Of a stretch of 64,000 nt of DNA, positions 44,301 through 51,552 are shown piece by piece. The position numbers were made by a program, and so were the translations under genes. The first letter of the stretch is position 1. Every line of letters starts with the position of its first letter. Source of the stretch: Bin55 sp028819195 (GTDB lineage Bacteria > Pseudomonadota > Gammaproteobacteria > Pseudomonadales > Azotimanducaceae); the NCBI GenBank assembly GCA_028819195.1, contig JAPPMF010000004.1, positions 69,930-133,929 of the forward strand. The letters are read 5' to 3'. The notes under the pieces were generated by a model. It was not told the DNA's origin and did not search any database. It worked only from the letters and a program-made list of their open reading frames with translations.

Positions 44301-44660
44301 ACGGCACGGCAATTGGAAAATGTCCTCGCGGACGAGAAAGGACGGTTCATTCTTAATCGCGATCACGTCGATGCACAATCGGAAGTGTCCTATACTGGGT
44401 ATTTCAAAGGAGAAATTCAAAATGTTATTGTTGATCGAACATTCATAGATGAACAGGGCATACGTTGGATTGTTGACTACAAAACGACCGCATTTTCACC
44501 AACCAAAAAACCGGAAGATATTGTCAAACATTCTCGTCAGAATTACCAGACACAACTGAGTGGCTACGCGCGGATTCTGCAAGCGATTGAAGATAGACCT
44601 GTGAAGTGTGTTGTTTATTACACGGACGTACCGCTTATGGTTGAGTTAGAACCAGAGTGA
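41361..44660 (+). CDS. AddA-like UvrD-type helicase-nuclease
   Basis: The 1099-residue protein is a superfamily 1A helicase with a C-terminal nuclease. Motifs in order are Walker A in APAGSGKTTLL (Lys39), ITFTDKAAKEMKRR (motif Ia), LIDEYQDTSESQ (motif II), VGDPMQSIYRFRHA (motif III), VMTIHKAKGLEFDHVLLV (motif V) and LLYVAITRAKKTV (motif VI). The nuclease domain has VDRTFIDEQ, WIVDYKTTAF and NYQTQLSGYARIL. The pair with the upstream gene would unwind and trim broken DNA, as AddAB or RecBCD does. No recB, recC or recD is present in the window. Chi recognition cannot be judged. Confidence 0.9.
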   Translation: MSDSMLTAAVAQVPDQQVRDEVVSPKGSYIVQAPAGSGKTTLLVTRYLNLLCVVRQPEEILAITFTDKAAKEMKRRVLSQLLNPTSEIAEKALERSEQLGWNITLNSQRLKIQTIDSFAYSLVRRMPLESQLSLDYASLETAPSVYDDAAVEFFELMFADKQDELVETIVKVLSIFDGDVSLGQRVLAEMLQRRHDWIKPMQTILTALRDGVASDRLFKQLEDTRNTYVEQLLNTIRSDFDDDLLKRCRDLCRYAAHNRDVFFGDFKHTSDWNFLGELFLTTQNVFRKSINVSQGFPPCPYRDPPNIHQIDERARQKNIWLQVVDELQEKDYLDSLRVMKRLVSGEIADSQREKFDSLCRGLPILLQKLNSVFRQRECIDYPELNFAAQRALTNNSEPTDLALALDYRISHILIDEYQDTSESQFDFFESVMASWSPESGNTFFAVGDPMQSIYRFRHANLQLFQRTFKEGLPNVHVHARKLSSNFRSAPALVKSVNTVFEHVLGSRENTNYSAVAFAESSPANYSIKLDDDVQTMELLLIQNDATGFQEAQEVAKRIEDIQKKFGYEDSIALLVSARTRLSTYFSVFQDRGIKWKGVDIVKLVDAPVVQDLYSLVEAFNERRSKLAWMSVFRSPLCGLTLPDLEKLSEFETAEEMLNCTKLSEQGDKLLSRVRCEFQRTLQESHLTFRSQIERLWYRLGGNLAYFDVDSLINAERFFELLQSASRGGFRLDELWSKIDTEYVSESGKDADVEVMTIHKAKGLEFDHVLLVDTNRRTVADSHPLVHWLNYQRALLIAFNDIENPDPFYQFLLDEEKIRDSYEQKRLLYVAITRAKKTVSVYGRFKDEKQKPELSSLLKYLEPFFDDATVMSPETAMIEEPEVKSKMLFRLDPAFIWSEPVPDFEIDESFKLPIEADATVDNPINFQLELVLGNLVHKELHRISRCDLNSELFDSNRTTSWRNFLQSEGMTNEDIPRMLERTARQLENVLADEKGRFILNRDHVDAQSEVSYTGYFKGEIQNVIVDRTFIDEQGIRWIVDYKTTAFSPTKKPEDIVKHSRQNYQTQLSGYARILQAIEDRPVKCVVYYTDVPLMVELEPE

Positions 44661-44695
44661 GATTTACGCAAAGTTCGATTTAAAATAGTACCTAC

Positions 44696-44732
44696 CTCAG
44701 CGTAGCGGTTATCTTGAAAAACGCTGAGTTTT
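44696..44732 (+). terminator. Possible terminator after the AddA-like gene
   Basis: CTCAGCG (44696-44702) and CGCTGAG (44722-44728) form a seven-pair stem followed directly by TTTT. The 19-base loop is long, so termination strength is uncertain. It lies 36 bases past the stop codon. Confidence 0.4.
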
Positions 44733-44764
44733 ATACAACTTTTGATATACACTTTCACGATTCC

Positions 44765-44795
44765 TTGAAAAGTACAAGTTGTGACCTCATATAAT
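44765..44795 (+). promoter_or_regulatory. Putative promoter of the TonB receptor operon
   Basis: TTGAAA at 44765-44770 and a perfect TATAAT at 44790-44795 are separated by 19 bases, slightly long. This would give a leader of about 108 bases. I see no Fur-box-like repeat and no cobalamin riboswitch pattern in the leader. Confidence 0.45.
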
Positions 44796-44909
44796 CTAAT
44801 AGACTGAGACAGTATTTAATTAGTGATACGTGCTTGTGTGCTAACTTTATGCGGTTAGGTTCGTATACAAGGCACTAAACCTATATTCAAATCTAGAGGA
44901 GAGAAGACA

Positions 44910-47414
44910 GTGAGAACATTTAATCTATTTCTATTGTGTTTAGCGCTCGGTTCATTTTGTGGAGTCGTTCTAGCACAAGACGAAGAAGACCAAGAACAAG
45001 AAGATTCTCGAGTGATCGAAATCGACGTCGAAGCAACTCCCATCGTAACCGAACCTGGTGAAACTACGTACACTGAGGAGGCTATCGATAACACCCCAAC
45101 CGGCGAAGGTACCCTAGCCGATTTGCTCAAGCTGAATCCAAATGTGGACTTTTCGCGAGAGAGCGACCTATCTGCAGGTTCTGCTAGCCTACGTCCCGAC
45201 GAGATTTCGATTCATGGCCAGGAGTTTTATCAAAACCTATTTTTGATTGATGGGGCCGATACAACCAATGACATTAACCCCGCCGACGCCTCTGATATTT
45301 GGAGCACTCCAAGTCTGGTCGGACCGCACGGTGGTAGTTCCCCGCAAGGATACTACATAAACGTCGAATTACTAGACTCGGTAGAGGTGTATGACAGTAA
45401 TATTCCGGTTGAGTACGGTGGTTTTACCGGAGGTGTGGTAAAGTCTGAATTGAAATCGTATAAGGGAGAAAATAATTTCTCGTTTAAGTACGGACTACAA
45501 CGCGACGAGTGGGAAGAGTACCACTTATCTGAAGACGACATTTCGTCAGCCGATCGGTGGCGAGGAGTGTATACCCCAGACTATGAGAAAGCGAATTACG
45601 ATCTCTCATTACAGTATGGTTTGGCAGAAGGAATGGGTATCACACTAGGGATTACTAGTCGTTATTCCACGTTTGCACAGCAGTTTGAAGACGATACCGA
45701 TACGATTCAAATGATTGATTACGAAGATCAGATTCAAAATGTAGTTGGCAAACTCAATACTAAATTTTTAGGTCACGATCTCGACCTTTCGTTCCGATCG
45801 ACGACGCGGTCGCATGATGGTCTCACTTCGACTAACTATACGGGCATGTTCGTGAAAGAGCATAGAGGTTTGGGAGGATCAGCAAAGTGGACTCGTAAAG
45901 GTGCCGGGAACGAGTTCAATTTACTGTTTTCTCTTGATACACTTGCCGATGAACTGGATAGTGATTCAAGCTTCTTTTCCCACAACGAGTACTTAGAGAA
46001 CAGTGGCCAATCTCGTTATGAGGGTGCTTTTGGTGACTCTGAACAACAACAAACTCGTTGGAGCTTTAAACCAAGTTGGAATCTTGATGCACGTGAAGGT
46101 GGAACATTATTTAATTCGCACCAACTATCCTTTGGTGGCGAGTTTCGCATGACGAATAGTTTCTATAAACGACCAGAAGACATTGTCTTTGAAAATTATT
46201 TCTGTGTCAGAGACAACGGTCGCAATGGCTGTCAAGATCAAGATGGAGATGGTGTCAGTAGTGCGGGCGATCAGTACCTTTTCGCGAATTCATTCTATTA
46301 CGCGGGTGAAGTAGACGTATCGTACGAAGAACTTTCTGGCTATATTCAAGATATCGTTTCGATTAGCGAAAACTCTGCTAATCCAATATCGTTGACGCTT
46401 GGTCTGAGGTTGGATTGGGAAAGTTATCTTGAGAATGTCAATCTTTCACCTCGAGTCAGTGCGACGAGAGCTATGGCTGGTGGCGACTTAACCTTTGGTA
46501 TTAGTCGTTATTACGGAAGAAGTTTTTTACGCTATGAATTAAACGATGAGATTTACGGTTGGCGAGAGACTTTTATACACTTAGCAAGACCGAGAGGTCG
46601 TGCCGGCGAAGAAGTTCCTTGTTCAAATACTAAGTTCGTTAATTGCACCCACCGCACTATCGAAGATCGATCCGGTATTTCGGATTTAGACACACCATAT
46701 TCAAATGAATGGATGATTGGATGGGCTTCTTCGATCTGGGACATCGATACGAGTATTCAATACGTCAATCGACAGTCTAAAGATGGAGTTTCACGTCAGC
46801 GCGATGACGATGGAAAGTACTTTTACACGAATGATGGCGAAAGCTCGACTCACAGTATATCCACCTCGTTTGCAAACTCTGCACTAGTCGAATTCGGTCC
46901 TTCACAAACGAAACTATCCTTCAGTCTTGGATTCCGTGATCGCACGTCGAATAATCAAGACGATGGCGGATACGACGACATTATTGATCCAGATTTAATC
47001 TATTATGACGGTAAGTTGATTACCTATGATGAACTTCCGGCGTGGGATTACAACGTTCCATTTACATTGAATTTCTTCACTGTGACTGAAATTCCCGTTT
47101 GGGGTCTCTCAATCACTAATTTTCTAAACCATCGTAGCGGTGGTACTATTGCGCGAGACTCCAGAGAAGATTACACTGATCCGAATACGGGCGTTGATCA
47201 TGACATTTATGAAGATTTTGATTTTGACGATCTTGTAACGATTGACTCAAAGATTAACTGGACGGGTAGGATCAGCGATCGATTTCAGTTATTTGCGAAG
47301 TTTGAAATTCATAATCTGTTTGACCAGATCGTCGATCAAAGTCGATTTGACACTCGAAAACGCTACACCCAGGGTCGCCGATTCTGGATAGAAGTCGGTA
47401 TAAACTATCGTTAA
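44910..47414 (+). CDS. TonB-dependent outer-membrane receptor
   Basis: The 834-residue protein has a signal peptide (residues 1-22, ending VVLAQ), an acidic stretch with VIEIDVEATPIV that may hold the TonB box, a plug domain (LADLLKLNPNVDF, ISIHGQEFYQNLFLIDGADT, VELLDSVEVYDSNIPVEYGG) and a beta-barrel. The barrel carries a Ca-binding-like DQDGDG loop next to two Cys (VRDNGRNGCQDQDGDG). The plug pattern is closer to large-substrate or oligomer-type receptors than to classic siderophore receptors, so the ligand is uncertain. The last residues GINYR lack the usual terminal aromatic. The start is GTG 44910 with GAGGAG eight bases upstream. The exbB-exbD-exbD-tonB genes follow. Confidence 0.85.
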   Translation: MRTFNLFLLCLALGSFCGVVLAQDEEDQEQEDSRVIEIDVEATPIVTEPGETTYTEEAIDNTPTGEGTLADLLKLNPNVDFSRESDLSAGSASLRPDEISIHGQEFYQNLFLIDGADTTNDINPADASDIWSTPSLVGPHGGSSPQGYYINVELLDSVEVYDSNIPVEYGGFTGGVVKSELKSYKGENNFSFKYGLQRDEWEEYHLSEDDISSADRWRGVYTPDYEKANYDLSLQYGLAEGMGITLGITSRYSTFAQQFEDDTDTIQMIDYEDQIQNVVGKLNTKFLGHDLDLSFRSTTRSHDGLTSTNYTGMFVKEHRGLGGSAKWTRKGAGNEFNLLFSLDTLADELDSDSSFFSHNEYLENSGQSRYEGAFGDSEQQQTRWSFKPSWNLDAREGGTLFNSHQLSFGGEFRMTNSFYKRPEDIVFENYFCVRDNGRNGCQDQDGDGVSSAGDQYLFANSFYYAGEVDVSYEELSGYIQDIVSISENSANPISLTLGLRLDWESYLENVNLSPRVSATRAMAGGDLTFGISRYYGRSFLRYELNDEIYGWRETFIHLARPRGRAGEEVPCSNTKFVNCTHRTIEDRSGISDLDTPYSNEWMIGWASSIWDIDTSIQYVNRQSKDGVSRQRDDDGKYFYTNDGESSTHSISTSFANSALVEFGPSQTKLSFSLGFRDRTSNNQDDGGYDDIIDPDLIYYDGKLITYDELPAWDYNVPFTLNFFTVTEIPVWGLSITNFLNHRSGGTIARDSREDYTDPNTGVDHDIYEDFDFDDLVTIDSKINWTGRISDRFQLFAKFEIHNLFDQIVDQSRFDTRKRYTQGRRFWIEVGINYR

Positions 47415-47428
47415 AGGAAGATTCTATG

Positions 47429-47453
47429 AACCGCTGAGTTCGCGTCAGCGGTT
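47429..47453 (+). other. Strong hairpin between receptor gene and exbB
   Basis: AACCGCTGA (47429-47437) and its exact reverse complement (47445-47453) form a nine-pair stem with a seven-base loop, 15 bases after the receptor stop. No U-run follows. Such hairpins often stabilise the upstream message or reduce read-through within an operon. Confidence 0.6.
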
Positions 47454-47476
47454 CAAACATATTAGTACTTAACGAC

Positions 47477-48112
47477 ATGTTTCAGTCTTTCTTAAACTTT
47501 TTGGATGTTGGCGGTCCGGTAGTTTGGATACTCCTCTTGACTTCAGTCGTTGCATTGACCATTATTGTGTACAAATTGTGGCAGTTCTATACCGTTAAAC
47601 CCGAAAGTTCTGAAGTTTTAGACGAAGCCCTTATGTTGTGGAGCAACGGAGATTTTTCTGGAGCAGTTGCCCGACTTGATTCCAACGTATTTTGTGCGGA
47701 CGTATTGAAGTTTGCGATGGAATCCGTACAAAACGAAAGTCACGATAGCAACTTGGTTAAGGAGGAATTGGAACGTATTTCACTTGCTAAATTATCGGAT
47801 TTACGTTCGATGCTACCAAGTTTAGAAGTCATTGGTACTCTGAGCCCACTGATGGGATTGCTCGGCACAGTATTAGGTATGATTAGCGCTTTTCAAGCGA
47901 TGGAGATCGCTGGGAGTCAAGTCGATGCCTCGTCGCTAGCAGGTGGTATCTGGCAGGCGTTGCTCACAACCGCACTAGGTCTCGGTGTAGCGATACCAAC
48001 TTTAGTGATCTTTAATTGGATGGATCGAATAATTCAACGTACTGCTGCCTTAATCAACGATTCGGTAACTCGCATCTACACTACGTATCACTTGAGGCGG
48101 ACTGAAAACTAA
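47477..48112 (+). CDS. exbB: ExbB/TolQ/MotA-family proton channel subunit
   Basis: ExbB forms the pentameric inner-membrane channel that powers TonB. The 211-residue protein has a first span in GGPVVWILLLTSVVALTIIVY, a cytoplasmic domain, and the family core LPSLEVIGTLSPLMGLLGTVLGMISAF with ALLTTALGLGVAIPTLVIFN. It lies between the receptor and two exbD genes and tonB, so it should energise that receptor. ExbB is favoured over TolQ because tonB is in the same operon and no tolA or tolB is present. Confidence 0.9.
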   Translation: MFQSFLNFLDVGGPVVWILLLTSVVALTIIVYKLWQFYTVKPESSEVLDEALMLWSNGDFSGAVARLDSNVFCADVLKFAMESVQNESHDSNLVKEELERISLAKLSDLRSMLPSLEVIGTLSPLMGLLGTVLGMISAFQAMEIAGSQVDASSLAGGIWQALLTTALGLGVAIPTLVIFNWMDRIIQRTAALINDSVTRIYTTYHLRRTEN

Positions 48113-48126
48113 GGGTCGGCAACTCA

Positions 48127-48522
48127 ATGCTCGATTCACTCACAAACTTACCACGCACGAAAAAGTCGGTCAGTCTGGTACCGTTGATTGACATTGTTTT
48201 CATCCTGTTGCTGTTTTTTCTTCTGACGACAGCAGTTGTCAAAGATCGTCAATTGAGCATGAATTCACAGCTGTTGGAAACAACCAAACAGGTTGATACG
48301 GTGCATGTTTTGCTAGAAACCGAGTCAGGAGTGATTTCGAATGGATCAAACAAGATTGAGAGTTTGGACACCCAGGAATTGTCGAAATGGTTACGGAGTT
48401 TAGGTTTTGAATCGAGTTATGTCATTGATGTACTGCCCGAAGTATCGACCCAAGCGATGATTTCTTTACTAGATCGTATGCGTGACGCCGGTGCGACTAA
48501 CCTCACGATCAATTTGCAATGA
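48127..48522 (+). CDS. exbD: ExbD-family protein with the conserved membrane Asp
   Basis: ExbD has one span and a periplasmic domain, and its membrane Asp carries protons. The 131-residue protein has KKSVSLVPLIDIVFILLLFF with Asp22 at the key position (Asp25 in E. coli ExbD). The periplasmic C-terminal domain ends RDAGATNLTIN, like other ExbD proteins. The start is ATG 48127, 14 bases after exbB. Its stop overlaps the second exbD as ATGA. Confidence 0.9.
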   Translation: MLDSLTNLPRTKKSVSLVPLIDIVFILLLFFLLTTAVVKDRQLSMNSQLLETTKQVDTVHVLLETESGVISNGSNKIESLDTQELSKWLRSLGFESSYVIDVLPEVSTQAMISLLDRMRDAGATNLTINLQ

Positions 48523-48959
48523 AGTTGAATCTTACAGACAACAACGGTTCGAATCGATGGAGTGATTCGCACATGATTCCTTTGATCAACGTTGTGTTTT
48601 TGATGCTTGCTTTTCTTATGATTGCGGGTGAAGTCAGAAAAACTGAAGACGATGTATTTGAAGAACAAATCGACTTAATGTTACCGGAATCAAAGAGTCA
48701 GCGAGAACGAGAAGATCACCACACAGTATTATTTTTAGATCAAAGTAATAGAATTTATTTGGATCGACAACTAGTGGAGTTATCGGAGCTAGAAACAGAG
48801 TTGCGTGAACGGTCGACGACAGTGAGGCAGTTTGATTTGATGGTACAAGCTGATGCTCGAGTACCAGCGCAAGATACACAAGAAGTACTCAAAATAGTGC
48901 GTAGTGCAGGTATTCTTCGCGTATCGCTCGCAACGATAACAACCTCGATTCAACCCTAG
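48519..48959 (+). CDS. Second ExbD-family protein, with Asn in place of the membrane Asp
   Basis: The 146-residue protein is a paralogue of the preceding ExbD. The membrane segment is SHMIPLINVVFLMLAFLMIAG. Asn24 (codon AAC at 48588-48590) stands where ExbD has its essential proton-carrying Asp. The periplasmic domain (LMLPESKS, VLFLDQSNRIYLDR, VKIVRSAG-like end) is otherwise well kept. ExbD acts as a dimer inside an ExbB pentamer, so an Asp/Asn heterodimer with the first ExbD is plausible. The frame is intact and coupled at both ends. Confidence 0.85.
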   Translation: MKLNLTDNNGSNRWSDSHMIPLINVVFLMLAFLMIAGEVRKTEDDVFEEQIDLMLPESKSQREREDHHTVLFLDQSNRIYLDRQLVELSELETELRERSTTVRQFDLMVQADARVPAQDTQEVLKIVRSAGILRVSLATITTSIQP

Positions 48960-48961
48960 CA

Positions 48962-49696
48962 ATGACCGATTCAATAACTAAAAAGAAGGCTGTGTCCATT
49001 TCTATCGCGGTGTCGGTGATGGTACATGGCATGGTATTGTTTGCTATTTTTGCCTTCGGTCGCGAACAAGGGTTAGGCGGTTCAGCAGATCAACTTTCGG
49101 TCAATTTACAGGAACAGCTTTTGAGTGAAGAGATCCCTGAGCTCAAAGAAAAACCTTCGCCCACTGTTGTGGTACACAGAGAGGTACCAATTGAAACTTT
49201 ACCGCAACCCGAAGTTCTAGAACGTCCCCAAGAACAATTTCAACCGATGCTAGATCTACCAGCATCGGATTTGGGATTTGAAACCTCGGATCTCTCTATC
49301 ACTCTAGATGCTGGCGCGATTGAGACCGGCCCGGTACAGGTCGGACTTGATTTCGATAGTCCTCAACCAACCGGCGACGGCAAGGCAGAGGATCTTGAAA
49401 TGGAACATTTTCAAACTGTCGCAAAACACATCAAATCACATTTGACCTATCCACAAGAAGCCCGTGAACAAGGAATCGAAGGCAAGGTTAATGTATCAAT
49501 GACATTGCATGATAATGGAGAGGTATCTCAGGTAAAGATAACGAAGTCCAGTGGGTTTGACTTACTCGATCAAGAGGCTTTGGTAATCGTTGACCGCGCA
49601 ACTCCATTACCAACATTCGGTTTTAAACTCATACAAAAGAAAGGTAAAAGACTTCACTTTGAGATGGTTTTGAATTTCACACTCAAAGACATGTGA
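48962..49696 (+). CDS. tonB: TonB energy-transducing protein
   Basis: TonB spans the periplasm and pulls on outer-membrane receptors. The 244-residue protein has an N-terminal span (VSISIAVSVMVHGMVLFAIF) with His22, matching the conserved TonB His. A Pro- and Glu-rich linker follows (PQPEVLERPQEQFQP). The C-terminal domain has LTYPQEAREQGIEGKVNVSM and FDLLDQEALVIVDRATPLP. It is the last gene of the receptor operon and ends seven bases from the convergent GNAT gene. Confidence 0.9.
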   Translation: MTDSITKKKAVSISIAVSVMVHGMVLFAIFAFGREQGLGGSADQLSVNLQEQLLSEEIPELKEKPSPTVVVHREVPIETLPQPEVLERPQEQFQPMLDLPASDLGFETSDLSITLDAGAIETGPVQVGLDFDSPQPTGDGKAEDLEMEHFQTVAKHIKSHLTYPQEAREQGIEGKVNVSMTLHDNGEVSQVKITKSSGFDLLDQEALVIVDRATPLPTFGFKLIQKKGKRLHFEMVLNFTLKDM

Positions 49697-49703
49697 ATTT
49701 GAT

Positions 49704-50138
49704 TTAATGCAGTCGTTGATATTGCATCTTTCGATGGCGAATACCAGCTTCTTCGAATTCGTCGCCACAGATTACGAAGTCATTGGCTAGGTAAAAGTCA
49801 ATCGCACTGATTTGAGCGTGCAGGTGGATTTCTGACATCCCTAGTGTTTGTGCAAGTTCAAGTGTATGAGTCAATAAAAGTTTGCCAATACCTTGTCGTC
49901 GGTACGAAGATAACACTGCCATCCTCCCAATTTGTCCAGTAGATAACAACCTCGTTGTACCTACCGGAACATCTTCGACGTGTGCGAGAAAGTGCCACGC
50001 TTGGGCATCCAGCTCATCAAAATCTAATTCGTACGGAACTCCTTGTTCTTCAACGAATACAGTTTGCCTAACGCTTTTTATCTGGTCTGATTCACTTTCC
50101 CAGTTAGCCACGCGAACTATTACTGATTGTTCGGACAT
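49704..50138 (-). CDS. GNAT-family N-acetyltransferase
   Basis: The 144-residue protein is a small GNAT acetyltransferase. IRQTVF-like VRQTVFVEEQGVPYELDFDE and the acetyl-CoA loop IGRMAVLSSYRRQGIGKLLL are clear, with HAQISAIDFYLANDFV and a C-terminal GIRHRKM. It resembles ElaA/YjcF-type proteins. The substrate cannot be inferred. It starts two bases after the purB stop on the same strand. Confidence 0.85.
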   Translation of the reverse strand: MSEQSVIVRVANWESESDQIKSVRQTVFVEEQGVPYELDFDELDAQAWHFLAHVEDVPVGTTRLLSTGQIGRMAVLSSYRRQGIGKLLLTHTLELAQTLGMSEIHLHAQISAIDFYLANDFVICGDEFEEAGIRHRKMQYQRLH

Positions 50139-50140
50139 GG

Positions 50141-51541
50141 TTAATGTCGGTCAGAATTTGCACTGACACGACTAATAATGTCTTTGGCTATTTCCGATGC
50201 ATAACCGATATAGGTATGAGGGGTTAGCGACTTCAGCCGATCCTTATCTGTTTCGTCCAGGGGGAGTTCATCCACAAGGTCAAAGTAACTTAGTCTATCC
50301 ATGGATACCCCTCGTGACAACTTTTTCACAAGTTCGTAAGCGTTGTCGATCCCACGACTCCGCATTAGTGTTTGCACTGCTTCCGATAGTACTTCCCAGG
50401 AATTCTCTAGATCTGAGTTGAGCTGGGCTAGATTGACGTCGATCTTCTGAAAACCAGTGTGTGCGTTATTGAATGCGATAAAAGCATGCCCAAAGGCAAC
50501 ACCTAAGTTTCTCAGGACGGTTGAATCCGATAAATCCCGTTGCCACCGTGAAATTGGAAGTTTGGCGGAAAGGTGTTGCAATAGTGCATTGGAAATCCCA
50601 AGGTTTCCTTCGGCATTTTCAAAATCGATGGGGTTTACTTTATGTGGCATCGTGGAGCTTCCCACTTCGTCGGCTTTCAACCGTTGTTGAAAGTAGTCGA
50701 TGGAAATGTAAGCCCACATATCGCGCACAAAATCTAGTAAAACAGTGTTCACTTGATGAAGTGCATTGCAATAATTTGCTAAAAAGTCATGCGGTTCGAT
50801 TTGAGCAGTGAATGGATTGTGCGTGAGTCCCAACGATTCGACGAAATTCTTGCTGTGTTCAAGCCAGTTAACTTCTGAAAAAGCGACTTTGTGTGCATTA
50901 AAGTTTCCCACCGCACCATTTATCTTTCCAAGAATTGGAGTACTTTCGAATATCTCCGTCGCTCGATGCAGTCGCTGCGCGAATAACGCAAGTTCCTTCC
51001 CCATGGTTGTCGGTGAAGCTGGTTGTCCGTGAGTACGCGCCAACATAGGGACATCAGCAAGTTTTTCAGCAGAGTCGATAATCGCCGTGATTAGAGTTCC
51101 TATATGAGGTTGCAGAATTTGTTGTCTAATATCGCGCGTCATTAGGGCGTAAGCTAAGTTGTTGATATCTTCAGATGTACAACCGAAATGAATCAATTCA
51201 CACGCCGGACCTAAACCAATTTTTGAAAACTTTTCGCGTAAGAATTGTTCCACGGCTTTAACATCGTGATTTGTTTCGCGTTCAATGGCACGTACTCTCT
51301 GTGCATCGGCAAGCGAAAAATCTTTAAAAACTTGCCGACACTGTACGAATTCCTCGTCGCCTACACGTTGATTATCAAGGAAGTTAGGAATGTGTTTAGA
51401 ACAATAGATGAACCACTCGATTTCGACTAAAATTCGATACCGAATCAGCGCAAACTCACTCACATACTCACGAAGCGGGGCACAGAGTCGGTAATACCTC
51501 CCATCAAGCGGTCCGATCATTAATAACGGGTCAGTATCCAT
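50141..51541 (-). CDS. purB: Adenylosuccinate lyase
   Basis: PurB cleaves SAICAR and adenylosuccinate in purine synthesis. The 466-residue protein has GPLDGRYYRL, TNHDVKAVEQFL, HFGCTSEDINNLAYAL, ARTHGQPASPTTMGKE with the catalytic His, and the signature loop SSTMPHKVNPIDFENAEGN. I chose ATG 51541 because AAAAGG lies six bases upstream and the distance to DGRY equals that in E. coli. A GTG at 51556 that overlaps the mnmA stop is an alternative. The order mnmA-purB is common, though hflD, usually between them in enterics, is missing. Confidence 0.95.
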   Translation of the reverse strand: MDTDPLLMIGPLDGRYYRLCAPLREYVSEFALIRYRILVEIEWFIYCSKHIPNFLDNQRVGDEEFVQCRQVFKDFSLADAQRVRAIERETNHDVKAVEQFLREKFSKIGLGPACELIHFGCTSEDINNLAYALMTRDIRQQILQPHIGTLITAIIDSAEKLADVPMLARTHGQPASPTTMGKELALFAQRLHRATEIFESTPILGKINGAVGNFNAHKVAFSEVNWLEHSKNFVESLGLTHNPFTAQIEPHDFLANYCNALHQVNTVLLDFVRDMWAYISIDYFQQRLKADEVGSSTMPHKVNPIDFENAEGNLGISNALLQHLSAKLPISRWQRDLSDSTVLRNLGVAFGHAFIAFNNAHTGFQKIDVNLAQLNSDLENSWEVLSEAVQTLMRSRGIDNAYELVKKLSRGVSMDRLSYFDLVDELPLDETDKDRLKSLTPHTYIGYASEIAKDIISRVSANSDRH

Positions 51542-51552
51542 TTTCGACCTTT

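Noticed and set aside
44661..44909. Cobalamin riboswitch ahead of the TonB-dependent receptor
   Set aside because: I see no B12-box-like sequence or conserved core, only a weak hairpin and a promoter-like -10.
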